From: an uncultured Oscillospiraceae bacterium | Lineage (GTDB): Bacteria; Bacillota; Clostridia; Oscillospirales; Oscillospiraceae | Length of the DNA stretch: 64,000 bases | Direction: 5' to 3' | Assembly: GCA_934631005.1 (NCBI GenBank) | Contig: CAKTXA010000008.1 | Coordinates: 10,960 to 74,959 of the forward strand | The notes under the pieces: generated by a model | Told to the model about the DNA's origin: nothing | Database searches by the model: none | What the model saw: only the letters and a program-made list of their open reading frames with translations | Shown: positions 7,143 through 15,060 of the stretch, piece by piece | How the letters are laid out: each line of letters starts with the position of its first letter | Position numbering within the stretch: position 1 is the first letter of the stretch | Translations under genes and position numbers: made by a program

Positions 7143-8276
7143 ATGATCTACAAAGCATTTCAGCAGGAAAAGCTGTCGGGGCTGGGCCTTGGCTGCATGC
7201 GCCTGCCGCACACGGAAAAGGGCTATGACGACATCGACACCGCGCAGCTGAAGGACATGGTCGCCTACGCGATGGAACACGGCGTCAACTATTACGACAC
7301 GGCGTGGGGCTATCACAACGGCCACTCCGAGCTCGCCATGGGCGAGGCGCTCGCGGCCTACCCGCGCGAGAGCTACTATCTGGCCACAAAATTCCCCGGC
7401 TACGACCTCGGCAACATGCCGAAGGTCAAGGAGATCTTTGAGCAGCAGCTCCAAAAATGCCGCGTGGAGTATTTTGATTTCTACCTGTTCCACAACGTGT
7501 GCGAGCTGAACATCGAGCAGTATCTCGACCCGCAGTACGGCATCTACGACTATCTCATGGAGCAGAAGAAAAACGGCCGCATCCGCCACCTCGGCTTCTC
7601 CTGCCACGGGCATTACGACGTGCTCAAGCGTTTTCTGGAGGCCTACGGCAAGGATATGGAGTTCTGCCAGCTGCAGATCAACTTCCTCGACTGGACGTTC
7701 CAGCACGCGGACGAGAAGGTCGAGCTGCTGAAGCAGTACAACATCCCCGTCTGGGTCATGGAGCCGCTGCGCGGCGGCAAGCTCGCCGCGCTCGCGCCGG
7801 AGTATGAGGCGAAATTGCGCGCGCTGCGCCCCGACGAGACCATCCCCGGCTGGTCGTTCCGCTTCCTGCAGTCCATCCCCGAGGTCACGATGATCCTGTC
7901 CGGCATGTCCAACATGGAGCAGCTGGCGGCGAACATCCAGACATTTGAGACGGACGCGCCGCTGAACCCGGCGGAGATGGACGCCCTGCAGGACGTAGCC
8001 GCGCAGATGCTCACCAAAACGTCGCTGCCGTGCACCGGCTGCCGCTACTGCACGGAATACTGCCCGCAGGGGCTGGATATTCCGTACCTCATCTCGCTCT
8101 ACAACGAATTCAACTTCACCGGCGGCGGCTACATCGCGCCGATGGCCGTGGGCGTTCTGCCGGAGGAAAAGAAGCCCTCCGCCTGCCTGCAATGCCGCAG
8201 CTGCGAACAGGTCTGCCCGCAGCAGATCAGGATCCCCGACATGATGGCCGATTTCGCGGAAAAGCTGAAAAAGTAA
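7143..8276 (+). CDS. Aldo/keto reductase with C-terminal [4Fe-4S] motifs
   Basis: 377 aa, with GGGAGG before the ATG. The barrel begins LSGLGLGCMRLPHTEKGYDD and has the catalytic-type NYYDTAWGYHNGHSE, so Asp and Tyr are present, as is the HLGFSCHG segment. The C-terminal part has CTGCRYCTEYCP and CLQCRSCEQVCP, two cluster motifs. This is the better-preserved of the two tandem reductases. The pair may act on related substrates, or one may serve as an electron-transfer partner. It is the last gene of the operon, which ends in a strong hairpin. Confidence 0.9.
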   Translation: MIYKAFQQEKLSGLGLGCMRLPHTEKGYDDIDTAQLKDMVAYAMEHGVNYYDTAWGYHNGHSELAMGEALAAYPRESYYLATKFPGYDLGNMPKVKEIFEQQLQKCRVEYFDFYLFHNVCELNIEQYLDPQYGIYDYLMEQKKNGRIRHLGFSCHGHYDVLKRFLEAYGKDMEFCQLQINFLDWTFQHADEKVELLKQYNIPVWVMEPLRGGKLAALAPEYEAKLRALRPDETIPGWSFRFLQSIPEVTMILSGMSNMEQLAANIQTFETDAPLNPAEMDALQDVAAQMLTKTSLPCTGCRYCTEYCPQGLDIPYLISLYNEFNFTGGGYIAPMAVGVLPEEKKPSACLQCRSCEQVCPQQIRIPDMMADFAEKLKK

Positions 8277-8280
8277 AAAA

Positions 8281-8313
8281 GACCGCTTCCCACCGTCAAA
8301 GTGGGAAGCGGTC
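8281..8313. terminator. Bidirectional terminator between AKR operon and araC
   Basis: A perfect 13-base stem GACCGCTTCCCAC / GTGGGAAGCGGTC has a 7-base loop, with A6 on the left and T6 on the right. It ends both the AKR operon and the converging AraC-type gene. Confidence 0.93.
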
Positions 8314-8317
8314 TTTT

Positions 8318-9184
8318 TTATCGGGCGGCCGTTTTGCGGAAGGAGGACGGGTGGACGTGGTATTGGTTCTTGAACGCCCGGGTGAAGGCGCTCAGGCAGG
8401 AAAATCCGAGCATATCGGCGATCTGCGTCATGGAAAACGGCGAATACAGGATCAGATTCTTCGCCTTCTCCAGCCGGCAGAGCTGGTGATACTGGATGGG
8501 CGGCAGGCCGAAGGCCTCGCGGAACACGTGGACAAGGTGGAACTTGTTGATGTTATACAGCTCCGCCAGCGCGTCGAGCGTGACGGCGCGGTCGGTGTTC
8601 GTGTTGAGATAGTGCCGGATCTGGAGCAGCATCCGGTCGCCGGACTGGGCGGCGGGGTGTTCCTGCCACATATGCTGCCGCAGGATGAACGACCACAGGC
8701 GCAGAAATGTGCCCTGCGCGTTGAGGTCGGAAAACGGCATCTGATTTTCGTATTCGTAGATGACGTCGCGCAGCAGCAGCTCAAAATTCTGCATGTCGGT
8801 GATGCGCAGCTTGTCCGGCAGCTCCACGCCGAAGCTCGCGAGGATGTCCGGCCGGATCATCCGGCGTTCCTTTTCCGTCATGTCGGGGTAGTTTTTAAAC
8901 GAAATAGGCACCTGCGGGCTGTCATCCTGATAGATGAGGTCAAAGTGGATGTGCGGCTGCTGAAAGCCGGAGGGCGAGACGATCTCAAGCGAATGCCGCC
9001 GCCCCGGGCGGAAGAGAAACACGTCCCCCGCTCCGGCGTGGTAGACGGTATCCTCCACGGTGATGACGACCTCGCCGCTTTGAATGTACAAAAGCTCGTA
9101 GTCGTAGATGATCCGCTCCTCCAGAAGCCACGGGTAGTCCACGTGCTGGTCGCTCGCAAAGCGGATATAGGGTGCCAGCAGCAT
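8318..9184 (-). CDS. AraC family transcriptional regulator
   Basis: 288 aa. The start ATG follows GGGAGGGAG. The N-terminal cupin-like sensing domain covers about residues 1-150 (YELLYIQSGEVVITVEDTVY, GDVFLFRPGRRHSLEI). The C-terminal AraC HTH pair covers about residues 190-288 (LDALAELYNINKFHLVHVFR, MTQIADMLGFSCLSAFTRAF). The layout matches sugar-responsive activators of Clostridia. It is divergent from the GH172 gene and probably activates it in response to a breakdown product. Confidence 0.92.
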   Translation of the reverse strand: MLLAPYIRFASDQHVDYPWLLEERIIYDYELLYIQSGEVVITVEDTVYHAGAGDVFLFRPGRRHSLEIVSPSGFQQPHIHFDLIYQDDSPQVPISFKNYPDMTEKERRMIRPDILASFGVELPDKLRITDMQNFELLLRDVIYEYENQMPFSDLNAQGTFLRLWSFILRQHMWQEHPAAQSGDRMLLQIRHYLNTNTDRAVTLDALAELYNINKFHLVHVFREAFGLPPIQYHQLCRLEKAKNLILYSPFSMTQIADMLGFSCLSAFTRAFKNQYHVHPSSFRKTAAR

Positions 9185-9241
9185 CCGGCGCTCCCTCCCT
9201 CATATACGCAAGAATTGTTAAACTTCGCGCAAGATTTCATC

Positions 9242-9270
9242 AAGACAATTCACCCTGATATTGTTATAAT
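9242..9270 (+). promoter_or_regulatory. Probable promoter of the GH172 gene
   Basis: AAGACA (9242-9247) and TATAAT (9265-9270) are 17 bases apart. The -10 is perfect and the -35 weak, as expected of an AraC-activated promoter. It implies a leader of about 120 bases before the start codon at 9398, in which I see no recognised riboswitch. Confidence 0.45.
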
Positions 9271-9397
9271 AGACATGAACTCCCGGATGGTCAAGAGAAA
9301 GATGCACGATTTTGGGCAGCCGAGCCGCGTACGGCCATCCGTGTGGGAGAATGCCCCCTGCAAAAAGTGTTAAACTGCCTGAGAGAGGACACGCTGT

Positions 9398-10480
9398 ATG
9401 TGGAACGGACTGGACCTGAACATGGGGACCCTCTACCGCCTGTCGGACGCGAAGTCCCGCTCCATCACCCCGGAAAACCCCACCGGGCAGCCCGGCGCGG
9501 GCGCGATGTGTGAGCTGGAAAACGGCTCGGCCAAAGCCGCCGCGCGCGATCTCGGCAAGGGCTGGAAGGTCAACCCCTACATCGTCCTGCAGCCCGGCGA
9601 GACCGCCGTGCTGTCGGATATGGACGGCCCGGGCTGCATCCGGCACATCTGGATGGCCGTGTGCGGCACGTGGCGCGATCAGATCCTGCGCATCTACTGG
9701 GACGGGCGCGAGGCGCCGTCGGTGGAGTGCCCCGTGGGCGATTTCTTCTGCGAGGGCTGGCAGGAATTTCATCAGGTTTCCACGCTGGCCGTCTGCGTGA
9801 ACCCCGGGCAGGGCTTCAACTGCTACTGGTCGATGCCGTTCCGGACGCACTGCCGCATGACGCTGGAAAACCGCGGCGAGGAGCCGCTGGAGGTCTACTA
9901 TCAGGTCGATTACGTCTTAACGGAGATCGAGGACGACGCGGCGTATTTCCACGCCCAGTTCCGCCGCGTCAATCCCCTTCCCTACAAGGAGGTCTACACG
10001 ATTTTAGACGGTGTGCGCGGCCGCGGGCACTATGTGGGCACCTATCTTGCCTGGGGCAGCAACAGTGGCGGCTGGTGGGGCGAGGGCGAGGTCAAGTTCT
10101 ATCTGGACGGCGACGGCGAATACCCCACCATCTGCGGCACGGGCACCGAGGATTATTTCGGCGGCTCGCACGATTTTGAGGATCAGCACAGCCGCGACCG
10201 CTATGTGCCGTTCACCACGCCCTACGGCGGGTTTTACGAGGTGCGGCGCGACGCGCTGTATAAAAGCCAGATGCGCTTTGGGATGTACCGCTTTCATATC
10301 CCCGACCCCATCCGCTTTGAACGCGAGCTGCGGGTCACGGTGCAGGCGCTCGGCTGGCGCAGCGGCTGGCGGTATCTGCCGCTGCAGGACGACATCGCGT
10401 CCGTCGCGTTCTGGTATCAGACGGGCGAGGCCGCGCCGTTCCCGCCGCTTCCCGACCGGGACGCGCTGGAAGTGATCTGA
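9398..10480 (+). CDS. Glycoside hydrolase family 172 (DUF2961)
   Basis: 360 aa, full length for the single-module form. The start ATG follows GAGAGAGGA. Family features are GPGCIRHIWMAV early, WSMPFRTHCRMTLEN in the jelly-roll, and the conserved GTGTEDYFGG with its acidic pair. Characterised GH172 enzymes act on fructofuranose dianhydrides or on alpha-D-arabinofuranosyl linkages. No signal peptide is present, so this one is cytoplasmic and would act on imported oligosaccharides. There is no sugar transporter next door. The divergent AraC gene is the likely regulator. Which sugar is used cannot be decided from sequence. Confidence 0.85.
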   Translation: MWNGLDLNMGTLYRLSDAKSRSITPENPTGQPGAGAMCELENGSAKAAARDLGKGWKVNPYIVLQPGETAVLSDMDGPGCIRHIWMAVCGTWRDQILRIYWDGREAPSVECPVGDFFCEGWQEFHQVSTLAVCVNPGQGFNCYWSMPFRTHCRMTLENRGEEPLEVYYQVDYVLTEIEDDAAYFHAQFRRVNPLPYKEVYTILDGVRGRGHYVGTYLAWGSNSGGWWGEGEVKFYLDGDGEYPTICGTGTEDYFGGSHDFEDQHSRDRYVPFTTPYGGFYEVRRDALYKSQMRFGMYRFHIPDPIRFERELRVTVQALGWRSGWRYLPLQDDIASVAFWYQTGEAAPFPPLPDRDALEVI

Positions 10481-10548
10481 CCGCACCGGGTCTGTCTGCA
10501 TCCGGCGGGAACTATACTGAGAGTAAGAAGAAAGGGAGGAAACGCAGG

Positions 10549-11397
10549 ATGGATCCACTCGTTTTTCAAACCGATTTTGGTCTGGTAGACGGCGCGGTGT
10601 GCGCCATGTACGGCGTTGCGTACACGGTGAGCCCCGAGCTGAATATTCACGACCTGACCCACGACATCACGCCCTATAATATCTGGGAGGCGAGCTACCG
10701 CCTGATCCAGACCATCCATTACTGGCCGGAGAACACGGTGTTCGTGTCCGTGGTCGACCCCGGCGTCGGCTCCGACCGCAAGAGCCTGGTCGCGCGCACA
10801 GCCTCCGGCCACTACATCGTTACGCCGGATAACGGCACGCTCACGCATGTGCTCCGCTTTGACGGGATCGTTGCTGTGCGCGAGATCGACGAGACGGTCA
10901 ACCGCCTGCCCCGCTCCGGCGAGAGCTACACCTTCCACGGCCGCGACGTCTACGCCTACACCGGCGCGCGGCTCGCCGCGGGCGTCATCGACTTTGCGGG
11001 CGTCGGGCCGGAGGTGCCGGTCGACAGCATCGTCCGCCTGCCCATCGAAGAGCCGTATACCGACGAAAAGGGCACGCACGGCACCATCGACGTGCTGGAT
11101 GTGCGCTTCGGCTCGCTGTGGACGAACATTCCGCGCACGATGTTTCTAAGCAGCGGCGTGCGCTATGGCGACCGCGTGAGCATCACCATCGAAAACGACA
11201 CCCGCACCGTCTACCGTAACATCATCCTGTTCGGCAAGAGCTTTGCCGACGTGTATGTGGGCGAGGCACTGGCGTATGTCAACTCGCTCGACTGTGTGGC
11301 CGTGGCCATCAATCAGGGCTCGTTCGCCCGCGCCTATAACGTGGGCACCGGCAACTCCTGGCGCATCACCATTGCGCCGTTCCAGGGGTTTTTTTGA
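10549..11397 (+). CDS. S-adenosyl-L-methionine hydrolase (adenosine-forming), DUF62 family
   Basis: 282 aa, usual length for the SAM hydroxide adenosyltransferase branch of the fluorinase/chlorinase superfamily. These split SAM with water to adenosine and methionine. Seen: FQTDFGLVDGAVCAMYGVAY at the N-terminus with the SAM-site Asp; VFVSVVDPGVGSDRKSLVAR, VTPDNGTLTHVL and TFHGRDVYAYTGA, the family core; and the C-terminal domain ending SWRITIAPFQGFF. The ribosome site is AAAGGGAGG. It lies 63 bases ahead of an ECF transporter S gene on the same strand, and the four genes probably form one operon. That suggests salvage or uptake of adenosine, methionine or a related compound. Confidence 0.9.
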   Translation: MDPLVFQTDFGLVDGAVCAMYGVAYTVSPELNIHDLTHDITPYNIWEASYRLIQTIHYWPENTVFVSVVDPGVGSDRKSLVARTASGHYIVTPDNGTLTHVLRFDGIVAVREIDETVNRLPRSGESYTFHGRDVYAYTGARLAAGVIDFAGVGPEVPVDSIVRLPIEEPYTDEKGTHGTIDVLDVRFGSLWTNIPRTMFLSSGVRYGDRVSITIENDTRTVYRNIILFGKSFADVYVGEALAYVNSLDCVAVAINQGSFARAYNVGTGNSWRITIAPFQGFF

Positions 11398-11398
11398 G

Positions 11399-11425
11399 AT
11401 ATTTTAAGCGATCCGCTTAGAATAT
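11399..11425. promoter_or_regulatory. Inverted repeat ahead of the ECF S gene
   Basis: ATATTTTAAGCG (11399-11410) and CGCTTAGAATAT (11414-11425) pair with one mismatch around a 3-base loop, right after the DUF62 stop. It could be an operator, a processing hairpin or a weak attenuator. There is no T run, so it is not a strong terminator. Confidence 0.4.
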
Positions 11426-11460
11426 AGAAAAGAATGAGAGTTTGAAGGAGGATCCCGTAC

Positions 11461-12009
11461 ATGAAAAAGTTTTCCGTCAAGTCCATCGTAGCCATCGGCA
11501 TCGGCGCGGCGCTGTTCTTTGTGCTGTCCCGCTTTGTGTCCATCCCCAGCCCGGTGGCCAACACCAACATCTGCCTGCAGTACGGCCTGCTGGCGTTCCT
11601 TGCCACGGTCTTTGGCCCGGTCGTCGGCGCTCTGGTCGGCTTCATCGGCCACGCGCTCACCGACCTCAGCTGGGGCAGCCCCTGGTGGAGCTGGATCATC
11701 GCCTCCGGCGTGTTCGGCCTGCTGATGGGTCTCAGCGTCAAGGTCCTGAAGATCAATGAGGAAGAGATTGGCAAGAAGGGCCTGATCAAGTTCAACATCG
11801 CGCAGGTCGTCATCCACCTCATCTGCTGGTGCGGCGTCGCGCCCGTGCTGGACATCCTGATCTACAGCGAGCCGGTCGAAAAGCTGTTTGCGCAGGGCCT
11901 GATGGCCGCCATCGGCAACGCCGTCACCACCGCCATCGTCGGCTCCCTGCTGTGCGTGGCCTACGCCGCCACCAAGCCGAAGGCGAACTCCCTGAACAAA
12001 GAGGACTGA
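11461..12009 (+). CDS. ECF transporter S component, UPF0397 family
   Basis: 182 aa. It opens MKKFSVKSIVAIGIGAALFF and continues RFVSIPSP, NTNICLQYGLLAF and FGPVVGALVGFIGHALTDL, the pattern of UPF0397 S components. Five to six membrane helices can be seen, fitting the S-component fold that captures the substrate in the membrane. A perfect AAGGAGG precedes the ATG. The AA' and T genes follow directly, making a dedicated ECF transporter. The substrate of UPF0397 is not settled to my knowledge. The adjoining SAM hydrolase gene makes a methionine- or adenosine-related solute a fair guess, no more. Confidence 0.88.
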   Translation: MKKFSVKSIVAIGIGAALFFVLSRFVSIPSPVANTNICLQYGLLAFLATVFGPVVGALVGFIGHALTDLSWGSPWWSWIIASGVFGLLMGLSVKVLKINEEEIGKKGLIKFNIAQVVIHLICWCGVAPVLDILIYSEPVEKLFAQGLMAAIGNAVTTAIVGSLLCVAYAATKPKANSLNKED

Positions 12010-12077
12010 TTCGAGAAATACACTTCCGCAAAGGCAAGCTGACGCTTGCCTTTGCGCGCAATTAAGGAGCACGTTCA

Positions 12078-13793
12078 TTGGAAAAAGAAGTACTGATCTC
12101 GTTTGAGCATTTTGGCTTTAAGTATACCGCGCAGGCGGAGCCGACGCTGCATGACATCAATCTGCAGGTCCGCCGCGGCGAAAAGGTGCTCATTGCAGGC
12201 CCGTCCGGCTGCGGCAAGTCCACGCTTGCGCACTGCATCAACGGTCTGGTGCCGAACTCCTACCCCGGCGACGCCACGGGCTCGCTCACGGTCGGCGGCA
12301 AGGACGCGCTGAAGCTGGGGCTGTTCGAGCTTTCAAAAATGGTCGGCACCGTCCTGCAGGACTCCGACGGGCAGTTCATCGGCCTGACCGTGGCGGAGGA
12401 CATCGCCTTTGCGCTGGAAAATGATTGCGTGCCCACGCCGCAGATGCACGAGCAGGTGAAAAAGGTCGCCGAGCTCGTGGATGTGCGGCAGGTGCTGCAC
12501 CACGCGCCGCATGAGATCTCCGGCGGGCAGAAGCAGCGCGTGGGGCTTGGCGGCGTGATGGTAAACGATGTGGACATCCTGCTCTTTGACGAGCCGCTGG
12601 CGAACCTCGACCCCGCCACCGGCAAGCAGACCATCGTCCTCATCGACGAGATCCAGAAGCGCACCGGCTGCGCCGTCATCATCATCGAGCACCGCATCGA
12701 GGACGTGCTCTACCGCCCGGTCGACCGCGTGGTCGTGATGGGCGACGGGCGCATCGAATATGACGGCGACCCGGACCGGCTGCTGTGCGGCGATCTGCTG
12801 CCGCAGCGCGGGATCCGCGAGCCGCTGTATGTTACGGCGCTCAAATACGCGGGCGTGGCGCTCACGCCGGATATGCGCCCGTCGTACCTGCCGGCGCTGA
12901 CACTGACCGGGGCCCAGCAGGCGCAGGTACGCGCGTGGTTCGAGGCCCAGCCTCAGGCCGCCGCGGCGGCGGAGATGCCGGTGCTGCTGGAGGCCGCGGG
13001 GATCGACTTTACCTATGACGGCGGGCATCACGCGCTGCACGGCATCGACGTGACCATCCATAAGGGCGAGATGCTGGCGATCGTCGGCACGAACGGCGCG
13101 GGCAAGTCCACGTTCTCCAAGGTGATCTGCGGGTTTGAAAAGCCGCAGAAGGGCACGCTGCGCTTAAACGGCGAGGAGCTCTCCACGTTCTCCATCAAGG
13201 AGCGCGCCGACCACATCGGCTATGTAATGCAGAACCCGAATCAGATGATCTCCAAAAACCTGATCTTTGACGAGATCGCGCTGGGGCTTCGCAACCGCGG
13301 CGTGCCGGAGGAGGAGATCGCCCCGCGGGTGGAAAAAACGCTTCGCACCTGCGGGCTGTACCCGTTCCGCAAGTGGCCGGTCTCGGCACTGAGCTATGGG
13401 CAGAAAAAGCGCGTGACCATCGCGTCCATCCTCGTGCTGGAGCCGGAGATGATCCTGCTCGACGAGCCCACGGCCGGTCAGGACCTCAAGCACTACACCG
13501 AGATCATGGACTTTTTGCAGGCACTCAACCGCAGCGGTGTCACGGTGGTGCTCATCACGCACGATATGCACCTGATGCTGGAGTATACGCCCCGGGCCGT
13601 CGTGTTCCACGACGGGCAGGTCATCGCCGACCGCTCGGCGGCGGCGGTGCTCAACTCGCCCGAGATCGTAAAGACCGCGCACCTCAAGGAGACTTCTCTT
13701 TACCATCTGGCGTCCGCCTGCGGCATCGGCGCGGCGGAGGAATTTACGCGCCGCTTCATCGCGCGCGACCGGGAGGTGCGGGCCCATGGTTAA
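12078..13793 (+). CDS. ECF transporter, fused double ATPase (A-A')
   Basis: 571 aa with a TTG start: AAGGAG at 12064-12069 is 8 bases before TTG and no ATG fits. Two ABC domains are in tandem. The first has Walker A GPSGCGKST, signature ISGGQKQR and Walker B ILLFDEPLANLD. The second begins at about residue 300, with Walker A GTNGAGKST, signature variant LSYGQKKR and Walker B ILLDEPTAGQD. The fused double-ATPase form is common for ECF systems in Clostridia. It drives transport by the S and T components, on the cytoplasmic face. Its 3' end overlaps the T gene by 8 bases, so translation is probably coupled. Confidence 0.93.
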   Translation: MEKEVLISFEHFGFKYTAQAEPTLHDINLQVRRGEKVLIAGPSGCGKSTLAHCINGLVPNSYPGDATGSLTVGGKDALKLGLFELSKMVGTVLQDSDGQFIGLTVAEDIAFALENDCVPTPQMHEQVKKVAELVDVRQVLHHAPHEISGGQKQRVGLGGVMVNDVDILLFDEPLANLDPATGKQTIVLIDEIQKRTGCAVIIIEHRIEDVLYRPVDRVVVMGDGRIEYDGDPDRLLCGDLLPQRGIREPLYVTALKYAGVALTPDMRPSYLPALTLTGAQQAQVRAWFEAQPQAAAAAEMPVLLEAAGIDFTYDGGHHALHGIDVTIHKGEMLAIVGTNGAGKSTFSKVICGFEKPQKGTLRLNGEELSTFSIKERADHIGYVMQNPNQMISKNLIFDEIALGLRNRGVPEEEIAPRVEKTLRTCGLYPFRKWPVSALSYGQKKRVTIASILVLEPEMILLDEPTAGQDLKHYTEIMDFLQALNRSGVTVVLITHDMHLMLEYTPRAVVFHDGQVIADRSAAAVLNSPEIVKTAHLKETSLYHLASACGIGAAEEFTRRFIARDREVRAHG

Positions 13794-14613
13794 CCTGTTT
13801 AATTACATCGACCGCGAGTCCCCCATCCACCGGCTGACAGGCGCGACAAAGCTGCTGTGTCTGCTGCTGTGGTGCCTGGCGGCGATGACGTCATTTTACA
13901 CGCCGCTGCTCATCGCGCAGTCGCTCGCCGGGATCGTGCTGTTCCGCATTTCGAAGATCAAGTTCCGCGAGGTGCGGTTCATGCTGACGCTGGCGTTCGT
14001 GTTTCTGCTGCTCAACAATCTGATGATCTACCTCTTCAGCCCCGAGCACGGCACCGCGATCTACGGCACGCGCACGGTGGTGCTCACGATCGCCGGGCCG
14101 TATACCATCACGCTGGAGCAGCTGTTTTATCAGCTCAACGTCATGCTCAAGTACTCGGCCACCATCCCGATCGTGCTGCTGTTCATCAACACCACGAACC
14201 CGTCGGAGTTTGCCGCGTCCCTCAACCGCATCGGCGTCAGCTACCGCATTGCCTACTCCGTGGCGCTGGCGCTGCGCTATGTGCCGGATATTCAGCGCGA
14301 ATATCACGACATCAGCCAGGCCCAGCAGGCGCGCGGGACGGAGATGAGTAAAAAGGCCTCGCTCGTGAAGCGTCTCAAGGCCGTCAGCACCATCCTCATC
14401 CCGCTGGTCCTGTCGTCAGTGGCGCGCATTGAGACCATCGCCAACGCGATGGAGCTGCGTGGCTTCGGCAAGAACGAGAAGCGCACGTGGTATATGAGCC
14501 GCAGGTTCCGCAAGGCGGACATTGCGAGCATCGCGGCGTGCATCGCCGTGATGCTCCTCTCCATCGGCCTGACCGTCCTGAACGGCAGCCGCTACTTTAA
14601 CCCCTTCATCTGA
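13786..14613 (+). CDS. ECF transporter T component (EcfT)
   Basis: 275 aa integral membrane protein of the EcfT/CbiQ family. It has hydrophobic helices in the first 120 residues and the two coupling motifs that bind the ATPases, QARGTEM and MELRGFGKNEKRTW, then a last membrane helix (ADIASIAACIAVMLLSIGL). It overlaps the ATPase gene by 8 bases. It completes the S-AA'-T operon, which ends in the hairpin at 14626-14653. This EcfT may serve only its own S component or be shared; no other S gene is seen in the window. Confidence 0.92.
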   Translation: MVNLFNYIDRESPIHRLTGATKLLCLLLWCLAAMTSFYTPLLIAQSLAGIVLFRISKIKFREVRFMLTLAFVFLLLNNLMIYLFSPEHGTAIYGTRTVVLTIAGPYTITLEQLFYQLNVMLKYSATIPIVLLFINTTNPSEFAASLNRIGVSYRIAYSVALALRYVPDIQREYHDISQAQQARGTEMSKKASLVKRLKAVSTILIPLVLSSVARIETIANAMELRGFGKNEKRTWYMSRRFRKADIASIAACIAVMLLSIGLTVLNGSRYFNPFI

Positions 14614-14625
14614 GAGATCAAAACA

Positions 14626-14653
14626 CGCCCCCGGAGCACTCGCTCCGGGGGCG
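14626..14653 (+). terminator. Terminator of the ECF operon
   Basis: CGCCCCCGGAGC pairs with GCTCCGGGGGCG around a 4-base loop, followed by ATTTTAG. It lies 12 bases past the ecfT stop. Confidence 0.85.
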
Positions 14654-14660
14654 ATTTTAG

Positions 14661-15018
14661 GTAATAAGTAATAGTGAAAAGTGAAAAAGTTGGCAAGCAC
14701 TACCGTATCCTTGACACAGGAGCGATTTGAACAGTCCCCTTGGCTTCCCCTGGGGGAAGCTGTCGGCGAAGCCGACTGATGAGGGTCGGGGAGCAGTTGC
14801 GTTTAGCTGAAACTGCAAAGCAAATCGTAAGTGCTCCCCCGGCCCTCACCCGGCTCGCTGCGCTCGCCACCTTCCCCGAGGGGAAGGTATGGTGTGCATT
14901 CCGCGCCGCGGTGCATACTAAAGCCGCAGCTTCTAACCTGCGGGAGGGGCAAGCCCCTCCCCTACGTTACGGCTAAGGACTTACTTCTTCACTTATTCTC
15001 TCTTCACGCTTACTTCTC
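14661..15018. repeat. MITE-like palindromic intergenic repeat
   Basis: This fills the 447-base gene-free stretch between ecfT and the FRG gene. The left edge (14661-14690) carries AGTAATAGTGAAAAGTGAA, and the right edge (about 14980-15018) carries an imperfect inverted version (TTCTTCACTTATTCTCTCTT). Inside, 14741-14783 and about 14842-14887 are arms with paired hairpins (GCTTCCCCTGGGGGAAGC; TTCCCCGAGGGGAA), each with a GTCGGCGAAGCCGAC- or GGCTCGCTGCGCTCGCC-type stem. A further hairpin GGGAGGGGC/GCCCCTCCC lies at 14942-14961. Palindromes of this kind are very common in Oscillospiraceae intergenic DNA. No ORF of interest is inside. Confidence 0.65.
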
Positions 15019-15060
15019 ATCTACCCTGCCCTTGCATGGCAGCAAATTTCCTCGCCGCTT

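Noticed and set aside
10481..10548. Riboswitch or SAM-responsive leader ahead of the DUF62 gene
   Set aside because: The leader is only about 60 bases, shows no conserved riboswitch core, and contains merely a -10-like TATACT without a good -35.
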